DNA from: Strongylocentrotus droebachiensis
Taxonomy: Eukaryota > Echinodermata > Echinoidea > Camarodonta > Strongylocentrotidae
Length of the DNA: 64,000 bases
Assembly (NCBI GenBank): GCA_035222895.1
Contig: JAVYIG010000592.1
Coordinates: 248,001 to 312,000 of the forward strand
Direction of reading: 5' to 3'
Shown: positions 54,554 to 64,000 of the stretch, one piece after another
Layout: the number at the start of each line of letters is the position of its first letter
How positions within the stretch are numbered: the first letter of the stretch is position 1
Notes under the pieces: model-generated
The model's input: the letters and a program-made list of their open reading frames with translations, nothing else
Databases searched by the model: none
What the model was told of the DNA's origin: nothing
Made by a program: the position numbers and the translations under genes

Positions 54554-56520
54554 GTAGTTGTGAATTTTTGAAAGTCGTAATTGCTATACGTACGGGCACA
54601 CAGCTTGTGTGTGTATGTGCGCGTGTGGTGGGAGATGGAGCTTATACGCTTCTATAAATTGTATTCGAGGGAGCGTGGGCACTGAGTAGACAATAAATCG
54701 TTGTGAAATATTTACACCTACATTTTGTCAAATGCAAACAAGGACACGCCATGTCCTGTCGATGACGGTAATATACTTTTAACGGGAGGCAACCGTTTTT
54801 CAATAATAAGCCACTCTGTAATAAATTGGTTTCATTAGCCGATCGTGATCATGTAAAATTAAGAGTGCGTTTTATACGTCTACGTAAAAATATTGCAAAG
54901 TATTTACTTTACCTTTATCAAAGAGAACTGTTGTTGAGCTAGCGCCATGAGTGTCCCTGGACGGTGTGTGCGCTCTATAAGTCTACACTATTATTATTAT
55001 TATTATTATAAGTAACAGGACGTGATACAATTGCATTTCTCGCATATGTTTCAATATTTTAAGGTCACTCTGTCAGATGATGTTAAATTTTCCAAACCCT
55101 CTGGGATATATAGTTGTGTTTGTTTATTGTATTCGGATCTTTTTAAACCAAGATTTGTTTTGTGTGTCTGTGCATGCACGTTGAAAATGTTACCCTTCCT
55201 CTGTAAACCAAACCAATCTAAAGACTTTAGAAATGTACAGGAATGGACATTAACCCTTAGATGAACCATTTTAAGGAACACTTTATCTTCGAATAGAAAT
55301 CCACGCTCTAAATAATGGAAAAGAGTTTTTCAAGCGGCTACTTTCGAGTGAATTCAATTACAAAATGAACTGATCCCTAATATAACTCTTAAAGAGTGAA
55401 TTTCCACTCCTCTGAATCAAGAGAGTGAACTCCTAGTTAACAGTAAATACAAATTGTAGTTTAACTATCAGTTTTGTAAGATCTTGCACAATTAACTAAG
55501 TTTCTAAATTCGTAAAATAATTTGTAACGTGGTTCGTAAATGTAAAGTTATCAGAACATGCTGACTCAACTAATAAATCTTTCCTGTCAAATCAAATCCT
55601 TGCTTTTGTACTCCTTGGATGCATTTGTGTCTTCTTTCGACATATTAAGCCGTTTCATTTTTCTTCACCAATCAGAAAAACATGTAATATGTCGTTCATA
55701 TGGACAACATTAAAACATCGAAAATGAAATCTCCACAAACTTACATGTACGTCGCATTTAATTAAGGTGCTTTTCGTTCCGTTATTCCGCCAACTGTTAA
55801 TAACGGACGGAGTCAATATAATTTGGATCCATGTCAAGTGTATTCTCTTTCATCTTGTTAAAATGTAAGCTAATTGACGGTGATAATATTAAGATGTAAT
55901 GGATTGATGATTATAGAGTGACAACCTGATTTTGTAACCCAAGTTAAATAAATGAACATTCAAACTTATAACCATAATAGATGGCGGTTCGCTATATTTC
56001 AAATCGTCTCTAAGCATAAACGATAGCTGTGGCTCAATAAAGGTGTTTCTACAGCCATCTAAATGATATACTACATTTTGATTCGATTCTGCTAGTTTGA
56101 CACTAATCTTGCCGCGTCTTAAAGGGATAGTTGAGTTCTGTTTTCATATCGCAAATGCCTTCAAAGTGCATGGTTATTGCTCTTACTCTTATCTATGACA
56201 TTTCTAGTGCCCTTTTAGGACCTTAAATAGCTATAAAGGTAATTTTAGACCCCAAAATGTGTGAAATTTATCCAATACGATCATTCCAATTCAGCTCCAC
56301 TTTCAAAATATACGGTGACCGTTAATTAATTAATTAATTAATAATAACAATACATGGGCCGGTTGATTGTGTGTGATAGAACCAACACGAAAAAGCCAAC
56401 AAAAAAGCCAGCATCGGTATTGGCTGAAATACAACGTAAAAGGCGCTATTTTGTTTTTTCAACGGCTTTCAACGGCTGGTTCAAATTATCTAATATTTGT
56501 GGTGGTACACAAGTATTAGA
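54554..56520 (+). repeat. Array spacer, copy 3, with a LINE tail fragment
   Basis: Paralogous to 43205-44499 and 46277-47046. It contains the plus-oriented tail fragment at 54902-55012 (TTTATCAAAGAGAACTGTTG, GCGCTCTATAAGTC, ATT run). It includes the empty sites for the LINE at 44500 (about 55738) and the unoccupied forms of other insertions. Short open frames here are not conserved. No gene. Confidence 0.65.
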
Positions 56521-57150
56521 AATTCAATTCAATTTAATTCAATTCGTTTTATTAAACCATTTAAAATTTTAAAAAATCAATATACAAATCATGCATGTAT
56601 GAAAATTATTTATACAGTATAAATGGTCAGGGTGCCCCTAAAAGCCAAAGCTTGATTAATGGGGTGCCCAATACATAAAGAAATATACATACAATACACA
56701 TGAGATACAAAACAAACTTAATTAAAAAACAAAACAAAAAAACACATTAAACACGAAACATACAGGCAAAGGGAAATAGGAAAAGGTGAAGTAAAAAAAC
56801 GTAGGGAGGAGAGATGAAATTACATGTTTATTAACTTTATTTGACATAGGTAATTACTATTGAACGTTTGAATTTTGGTTTTTAAAGGAAGTAACATTAC
56901 TGCTGGGAGTTACATCAGAAGAGAGGGAATTCCATATTCGAGGACCAACAGATTTAAATGCATTAAGAGTTGACTGATTGAGTGCTAATGGATAATAGAA
57001 TTTAGAGTGGGAACGGGTATTATACTGATGGTAATCTTTATTATACTGAAATAAATTCATTATATTAAAAGGTGCTAAGTTATGTTTCACGTAATACATC
57101 AGGATCGCAATTTGGATTTTATGATTATCAAAAATTGTCAATGTGTTTAA
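56521..57150 (-). mobile_element. 5'-truncated CR1-type LINE fragment, uninterrupted copy
   Basis: Minus-strand remnant with the end of a reverse transcriptase frame (56857-57141, containing VKHNLAPFNIMNLF and PRIWNSL), a 3' UTR, and a GAATT-type tail at 56521-56545. It is the reference copy that shows where MITE A copy 1 and the RTE element inserted in the paralogue at 2902-7497. Confidence 0.82.
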
Positions 57151-59351
57151 CCTTGCATATATTGGGCTTGACGGAGCTAACTAAGGGGAGTTCAAACATA
57201 TGCGTAAGGCTTTTATTTGCAGTCTGTGTATAGGGTGCAATTTAGTAGTGCCACAACTTGCCCAAGTAATATTACCATAATAAAATCGTTATTTTGGGGG
57301 ATATTTCAGCCGTCTTTTGATCAAACAAAGATGATTTTGTCATTTAAATTATATGTTCTTTCAAATTTGACAGTCAGTTTTTCATTATCTCACACAAAAT
57401 ATTTTGTGTAGCGCCCTCTGCAACAGAACTCAACTATTCCTTTAATCGACGATTACATCTAAATAAAAATGTTTGGATTGGCAACCTGTTTTGTGATTAA
57501 CTTTGGGACTCTCGATGTTAACCAAATTAGTTTCGTATGAACAGCTATAATATATAAAAGACGGCGGATAGTCACGTTTCCCGCTCCCTCTTACAGGTCA
57601 ATTATCTCCAAAAGTGATGAATTCGTGTTAGCCTTGGAAAATGTGAGGTTATTATCGGTTGTCTGTAGCGTAACAACAGGGTCACCGAGTTTGCTTTCGC
57701 ATTTTGGATTAGCTGCGGGGGCTTACAAATGCTTACTTCATTTATAAGTAAGGTGCTTCGTCGCTCCGTTTTTCCGTCAAACGTTAATAATAGCCAAAGT
57801 CAATATAATTTTGATCCATGTTATGTGCATTCTCTTTCATCTTGTCAAAATGTAAGCTGAGTGGCAGTGATATTAAGATTTAATAGCTTGATGATTATAT
57901 AGAGTGACATCTTGCTTTTAAAAGCCAAGTTATATAAATGAACGTTTGAACTAACAGCCATAAGAGACGGCGGTTCGATTTATTTCACTGCACCTCATAA
58001 CGACAATTGCGGCTCAATGAAGGTGTTTAGATAGCCAACGTTTTTGATAAACTAAATGTTCTTTCAATTGTTGGCGGTCATCGCTTGATTTTTAACGATT
58101 GAAGCGCACATTCAAACATTTCCACCAGTTTCGCATACACAAGAAATACTGGTTGGACAGTAATGTTGCTGCATTTTAATCGACAATTACAGCTAAATAA
58201 AAGTGTTATGAACGCCATCATTTTTTGTGATCAACTTCTTGCCTATAAACTCGATAAACTCGACGGGTTTCGTATCCAGGCGCTAAAGTGTGAGAAAGAA
58301 AAAAACTGCCCCCCCCCCCAAAAAAAAAAAAACATACTGTGCTTTTATCTCCACCACCATCCCACCTTCCCCCCCCCCCTTGAAAAAATCCTGCGTACGC
58401 TTCTGTTCATATCAACATCCATGATAGAATGCGGAGAGTCACGTTTCTCGCTCCCTCTTACAGGGCAATTAGTTCTAAAAAGTGATTTATTCGTGTTAGC
58501 TTTGGAAAATATGAGGCTATTATCGGTTGTCTGTAGAATACAAAAAAAGGGTCACCGAGTTTACTTTCACATTTTGGTGTAGCTATGGAGACTAACAAAT
58601 GCTTACTTCGCTTTTAATTAAGGGGCTTCGTCGCTCGGTTATTCAGTCAAACGTTAATAATGCCGGAGTCAATATCATTTTGATCAATTTTAAGTGCATT
58701 TTCTTTCAACTTGTCGAAATGTAAGCTGATTGGCAGTGATATTAAGATTTAATGGATTGATGATTATAGAGTGACATCATGCTTTTGTATAAGCCAAGTT
58801 ATATAAATGAACGTTCGAACTAACAACCATAACAGACGGCGGTTCGATATATTTCACTTCACCTCTAAACGACAATTGCGGCTCAATGAAGTTGTTTAGA
58901 AAGCCAACATTTGTTATCAATGTTCTTTCGATTGTTGGCGGTCATCGCTTGATTTCTAACGATTGGAGCGCACATTCAAACATTTCCACTTTTCGCACAC
59001 ACCAGAGACACCTGGTTGGACAGTAATTTTGCTGCGACTTTATCGACAATTACAGCTAAATAAAAGTGTTTTGAACGCCATCATTTTTTTGTGATTAGCT
59101 TCGTGCCTATCAACTCGAAGTTCACTCAACATGTTTCCCGCTTCGCTTTATCTTAAATGGCAACTGCTGTTCATTTTTTTTAATGCAAAATGTTATGATT
59201 GAATTGATGACTAGTTTTTTATAGACGTTTTAATTCGGACAATTATTTCGCTTCCTCTTAATTGAAAAGGACGAAACAAAGTTTTGGATGCCATCTTTGT
59301 GACGAACTTAATATTTTCTCGTTTCACTGCGTGTATCCCCAATTTTGAACA
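57151..59351 (+). promoter_or_regulatory. Upstream region of receptor gene 6: amplified promoter-like repeats
   Basis: Aligned by eye with 22165-24425. Motif copies are near 57440, 58005, 58185, 58870, 59050 and the leader copy at 59265. Shared poly-C tract at 58309-58318 and 58368-58380. The leader ends TCACTGCGTGTATCCCC then AATTTTGAACA before the ATG. Regulatory role is inferred. Confidence 0.55.
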
Positions 59352-60380
59352 ATGGCCGACATATTTTCAACCGACACTTCTCTACACATTCTTAGGAACG
59401 CCACGCCATCCTCTTTTATAGAAAACAGTCATGATAATATTACGAAACGTATCGAAGTGCGCATGTTTTTATTTATATCACTTCTCTCCGTTGGATTATC
59501 CTTCCTGACGAACAGCTTCACAATATACACATTACATACGATGGACAGCTTGCACAAAACCGAGAGTCTTTTGTACAAAGCACTTGCCATCAATGATATC
59601 ATCATTGTCCTCTGCGAAATGGCCCTTGTTGTCAGTCTTTCGCTAGAGATTGACAGAGGCTGTTTTCAGGTATTTCTGTCGAGTCTGTTTGTTGTCTATG
59701 TTTCGGTAATAATAATCGTTCTGATAAACGTCAATCGTTTCATAATGATCATGCGACCCCTTCACCATCAGAGGTTGGTGACGCCGAAAAGACTCTACTG
59801 CGTCTTGTTGGTTGGTATGTCGAGTACAGTTGCCTTACTAGTCGTGATTAATATCCTAGGCAGTACTTCATTCATCAGAGAAGATGTCTGTCCTGGTCTA
59901 ACACCACAAAATAACATATCTGATTCAGCTTTAAATTTACTTGTGGTATTACCGATCCTGCTGGGGTTTGCCGTTATTTTGATAACCAGTAGTGGAATTT
60001 TCTACAAGTCAAGACAACAGGCGACAAAGATCGCACAAATGCGTCGCATTATTCTTCAACAGCGTGCACAACCCGGAGTGAACAACCCTCCAGGAAATCA
60101 TCGAGCCGTTACTGCAAGTGGACTGAAAGGTCTCAGAACCGTTGGCGTTATTACCATCTCGTACTGGTTCATATGGTTGCCTTACGTAATCTATGTATCA
60201 ACCATTGGCGGACTCTATCGCTTCGAATGGTTTAAAAATATAAATTTGTTTCTCCAGTTCTGTAATTGCATTTGGAATCCTTTGATTCTCTCTATCGCTT
60301 ACAAACCATTCCGAATCGCATCTAAAAATATTATCTTGAAGATGAAAGCATCGAGCTGCGAAAGTAATATTATTCACTGA
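59352..60380 (+). CDS. Rhodopsin-class GPCR, single exon, array copy 6
   Basis: A 342-residue intact receptor, by eye the closest relative of copy 1, sharing the KRIEVR segment before helix 1, CEMALVVSLSLEID, TSFIREDVCPG and the helix 6 form YWFIWLPYVIYVS. Landmarks are as in copy 1. Distinguishing changes include NSF for NTF in helix 1, GVNNPPGN in the third intracellular loop and a tail reading KASSCESNIIH, which loses one of the two adjacent cysteines. Its upstream region and 3' flank are also the closest match to copy 1, so the whole unit was duplicated. No break is seen. Confidence 0.9.
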   Translation: MADIFSTDTSLHILRNATPSSFIENSHDNITKRIEVRMFLFISLLSVGLSFLTNSFTIYTLHTMDSLHKTESLLYKALAINDIIIVLCEMALVVSLSLEIDRGCFQVFLSSLFVVYVSVIIIVLINVNRFIMIMRPLHHQRLVTPKRLYCVLLVGMSSTVALLVVINILGSTSFIREDVCPGLTPQNNISDSALNLLVVLPILLGFAVILITSSGIFYKSRQQATKIAQMRRIILQQRAQPGVNNPPGNHRAVTASGLKGLRTVGVITISYWFIWLPYVIYVSTIGGLYRFEWFKNINLFLQFCNCIWNPLILSIAYKPFRIASKNIILKMKASSCESNIIH

Positions 60381-62035
60381 TTGGATTGCGAACGATGTAT
60401 ATTTTCGAATTGTGAAGAAATTAAGATATACCTACTAGGAATATGCCATGAGTCGAGTAAGAACTTAGTCCTGCCTAAAGTGACGTAACATGGGTTCGCT
60501 CAGCGAAATCAGATTTCCTGCGGGGGCACACAACTTGTGTACATGTTTGCGTGGGGCTGGAGCTTATACGCATTTTTCATTTGTATGCGAGGGAGTGTTG
60601 CAACTGAGTGAACAAAAAGGTTAAGTGAAATATCTCAACTTGTGAACTATCTGTTTACGGAGTCTATATAACATACTCTATATAATTAAACATATTTCTA
60701 TTTTTCTTGGAGAGGGGCGTTTGTCGGTCGCCCTAGATTTCCCATTGACTAGGCCGCTGTCTGCCAACACTGTTATCAGTGTTGCATAATTACAAACTCC
60801 CTTCAGAAGGTGTCTTGTCTTTGATAGGATTAGTAATCAGAACACACATTTGCGATATATCATGAATAAGTTTGGGTGGCTAAAGCAGGGAAATTTTGAA
60901 TATTGATCATCGAATATGTATGTCTCGTTGGCTCACTGCAAACAAGGACACGCCATGTACCTTAAATGACAGTAATAGCCTTTTAGTGGTGAGGCAGCCT
61001 ATATATAGGCAAGAAATTAACGAAAACTATGCCATGTATGTTGCATACGTTGATTAGTTACATAAATTATCTCAAAATTCATAGTAATAGTGGTAACACA
61101 GGTAACTACAATATAGTGATTCATTTTTCAAATATCAGCAGATTATGTTAAATACACATAATATAATATAGTAAGACAAATGATTCAGTTTTTAAATTCA
61201 GTGCTATTGACAATTACTATAGTCACGATGATAGACGTTTTGCTGTCCAAAACCTACAATATTAGTCATTTTAATTAGCCGATCGTGATCATGTAAAAAT
61301 GTAGGAATATGTTTCATACGTTAACGTAGTGAATATCATGCAACCCTGCCATTATTTTGTCATTATATGTAACTGGACGTGGTAAAATGGCATCTCTCTC
61401 CTTTTGTTTTATTATGTTTATGTCTCGATGTTAACATCGCTAAATTCTTAATTTATACATATCAGGTTAATCTATTAACAAATTCAATATTGTTCACTCA
61501 TACATGTTTTATAAAGTATTGCAGTACTCGAAAAGACGTCTCACATATCGGAGGGGGAACAAACCTATGAAACGCTATTAGAAAACCTACTGAATACATA
61601 TTTTTATTTCAGCAATTTAAAAGGGTTGTTATGGACTTGGACTAAAATTCTATCCCACTTATACCCACAAAGAATTCGGATCTATGTTAATGACGCATTA
61701 TATTTTATGTATATATATCTTTCTTCATAAATCTTTGTCTCTTCTTTCTTAGTATTGAATTGCGACATCATTGTGTGTTTGTGCGTACGTGTGTGTGTGT
61801 GTACGCAAACGTGTGTGTGTGTGGGGGTGTGCGTTTGTGTGTGTGTGAATTTTTGTGTGCGTGCGTGCGTGAGGACCCCTTCAAAAACAACTTGCTGAAA
61901 GGACAGCCATCTAACAGTGGAAATAAATGATAGAATAGCAGAAGCCATTCCACATTTTACCAGCGTTCTTGATAGATAATTACAAGAGGTCGTCTGGAGT
62001 TGAAATTATAACGTAGAATCGGATTGTTGTTTTTT
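60381..62035 (+). repeat. 3' flank of receptor gene 6 with a GT microsatellite
   Basis: Paralogous to the copy-1 flank (GTGACGTAACATGGGTTCG, GGTCGCCCTAGATTTCCC, CCTTCAGAAGGTGTC). At about 60998-61265 the array is interrupted by an AT-rich stretch without paralogue here, before TTAGCCGATCGTGATCATG resumes. From about 61440 the sequence leaves the array. A GT/GC-rich microsatellite covers about 61772-61872. No gene seen; the frames at 61682-61953 only read the microsatellite. Confidence 0.6.
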
Positions 62036-62404
62036 TCGGTTCTAGGACATGGACACCTACCCCCTGGACATCCACCCCGGAAAACCACCTCAGTCAACAA
62101 CCCCCTAGGACAACGGCCCCCAGACAACTACCCCAGGACAATTACCCCCTACAACCAACCTTTAGGACAACTCCCCCCGGACAACTATTCTAGGGAAATG
62201 AGTCCGGGGTAGTTGTCCTGGGGGTATTTGTCCTAGGGGTAGTTGTCCGGGGGTAGTTGTCCGGGTGTAGTTGTCCGGGGGTAGTTGTCCTTGGGGGTAA
62301 TCGTCCTAGAGGGTGGTTGCCATAGGGGGTAGTTGTCCTAGGGGGTAGTTGACTGGGGGTGGTTATCCGGGGTGGATGTCCAGGGGGTAGGTGTCCGGAT
62401 ATGG
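62036..62404. mobile_element. Small fold-back relative of the element at 50130
   Basis: About 370 bp with ends GGTTCTAGGACATGGACACC and inverted CATATCCGGACACCTACCCC. Both arms are made of GGACAACTACCCC-type units, left to about 62200 and inverted to the right. There is almost no interior. A weak 9-base flank similarity was seen but not a clean duplication. Confidence 0.7.
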
Positions 62405-62784
62405 TTTTCCAACTTAACTTCTGTTACACATACGTTTTAAGGCCTTGACTTTTCAAAAACTGAAAATCAAATTTGATATTCAGACTATTTTTTCAATAGA
62501 TAATTCAAGGGCATTTTATAAAACTAACTGTAGATAAAGTTGACATCCTTTTGGGGGAAAACATATTATTTAATGACCATGCATGTGCATAGATATTTCT
62601 CATTCTTTGGAGATGAATAATATCGATGAAAACAAATCGAGTATTTTAAAAAGAATTCCCTAATAGGCTATATCAATAATATGAATTATTTATTCAGTTT
62701 AGGTATAGCGTAAAATTAAAAATTGTCTGATCACAATTATGTCTACTATTCTATCGAGCTCCATTGGCATGGTGCTGGGGTTAA

Positions 62785-63133
62785 AGGTATAGACCAGTTT
62801 TGGAAACGCTCCCCTCTCCAAAAATGAAATGGAAGCTCTTTCTCCCAATCATGTGAAAGAATATGTTTTGACTAAACGTGATAATACCTACATTTTGCCG
62901 GGAAACCATCTTCTAATTGATATATTTGGTAAATTATTATATCGATCCGGCCTGGATAGATATAGCGAATGCACTTTAGCATTAAACATTTGGGCATATA
63001 TTTCTGCTTTTTTGTGAATTAAGGTTGAAGTATCGCAATCTAAACCTCTAAAGGAAATATTTAAACAATATAGAATGGATATTTAGCACCCATAACTCTT
63101 AAACCGCAATTTTACCACTATCGGTCTATATCT
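62785..63133. mobile_element. MITE family B, copy 2
   Basis: A 349-bp element with ends AGGTATAGACCAGT and CGGTCTATATCT, flanked by TTAA at 62781-62784 and 63134-63137. Its left half matches copy 1 (AAAATGAAATGGAAGCTCT, CATGTGAAAGAATATGTTTT). Frames across it are not genes. The segment 62405-62780 before it shows nothing recognisable. Confidence 0.85.
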
Positions 63134-63514
63134 TTAAGATACAGCTAGCAGACCACACCCAATAATGCATGCAATATTTCAACGACTATCCACTCAGTAC
63201 GCGTATGCACGTTCCCTCTTTTTGAAAGCGCCCCCAAGTCCGGTGTGTATACTACGGGCCGGTTTTTGTGTATTACGAGCCGGACGTGAAAACTACTCCT
63301 TTACTGGAGATGTTAGGAACATGAATGCCGTCCCTCCGTTCGCAGAGTAGGGAGAGGGGCGGGTCCATTCAACGAACTAGGTTTTAGTTTGCTTTTCCGT
63401 TGAAGAACTGGATATTATATTTTTTTTTCTTGTCGATAACATGAATGTCAGACCTACAGATACGTGACGATCAATCACAATCCTGTATGAGATTCTAAAC
63501 AGCTTCCCGTTGGA

Positions 63515-63593
63515 ATGATCTTCGGACCTATTCACTGGAAACTGCGGCGGCATTCTTTGGACGTTCTCCGCGGAGGTTTCCCGTACAGAGACG
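63515..63593 (+). CDS. Weak candidate first coding exon
   Basis: An ATG at 63515 opens 26 codons (MIFGPIHWKLRRHSLDVLRG and on) ending at a good donor, GACG then GTGAGT. It lies in a locally GC-richer stretch. There is no homology I recognise, no verified second exon within the window, and chance occurrence is quite possible. Confidence 0.15.
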
Positions 63594-63744
63594 GTGAGTT
63601 GTACGGTACGCCATGCTTAAAAGCGCTATACTGTCCGGAATACAAGGCATTTTTTGTTTAGGTCTGCCAGGTTACAAGTGATTGTCTATATTTAATAATA
63701 TTATTAGTATCATCATTATCGGTATTCCCCTTAAACATATCTTG

Positions 63745-63945
63745 TAGATTTCCGAAGTTATGGTCATGCGATTGCATTGTGAAAGATTCGTTGTGGAATC
63801 GTTCAGAAAAGGTTGATCATCTAGCATAGAAGTATTGGTGTGTACTGCAAGGTTCTGGAATCATCAAAATTATAAGAAATTTGGCCCAGTCTTCGTAAAG
63901 TTACTAGCACTGTACACAGAAATATGTTTATGGGACTACGCACAC
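63745..63945 (-). mobile_element. Partial MITE family B copy, reverse orientation
   Basis: Complementary to 52800-52980 of MITE B copy 1: shared words include GATTGCATTGTGAAAG, GGTTGATCATCTAGCAT and AAATTTGGCCCA. The ends are not both recognisable. The rest of 63134-64000 shows no other supported feature. Confidence 0.7.
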
Positions 63946-64000
63946 GTGCGCGACACGTGCGTTTATCTCTCACATACCAATAGATAAAATAATTTACCAA

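Noticed and set aside
61682-61953. Minus-strand frames with T/H repeats
   Set aside because: They translate the GT/GC-rich microsatellite at 61772-61872.

Overview
This is eukaryotic, intron-bearing, repeat-dense and AT-rich DNA. I infer a marine invertebrate, most likely a non-vertebrate deuterostome such as an echinoderm or hemichordate. The reasons are a head-to-tail array of single-exon rhodopsin-class GPCRs (like the lineage-expanded receptor families of sea urchins), RTE and CR1/L2-type LINEs, tRNA-derived SINEs, many TIR elements, and a DUF4806-type gene inside a CACTA-like transposon. The phylum is inference.

Layout: 1-2265 is the 5' part of a LINE on the minus strand (ORF1 plus the start of the endonuclease ORF). 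2266-22290 is one array spacer split by nested insertions. These are a TTAA MITE, an RTE LINE inside an older CR1 tail, a TA-flanked long-TIR element, and a hAT-like element (8554-21849) that itself carries a ~11 kb CACTA-like element (10758-21722). The CACTA-like element holds a five-exon DUF4806-type gene plus a MITE, an 80-bp palindrome and a Mutator-like element with 1,002-bp arms.

From 22 kb to 62 kb lies the main host content: six same-strand GPCR copies starting at 24426, 31859, 36466, 40770, 49360 and 59352. Five are open. The fifth is a pseudogene with a 28-bp deletion, a 2.3-kb insertion that contains a SINE, and a MITE. Each copy has a long upstream region built from degenerate copies of a promoter-like repeat, and a shared 3' flank. 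Because the spacers are paralogous, many insertions can be compared with an empty site in this same window, which gives exact ends and target duplications. The C-terminal end (62-64 kb) holds a small fold-back element, further MITE copies and a weak candidate first exon.

How it fits together: the receptors look like a recently expanded chemosensory-type family that duplicates together with its own upstream repeats and is reshuffled by gene conversion. Transposons mostly land in the spacers; one copy has been destroyed by them.
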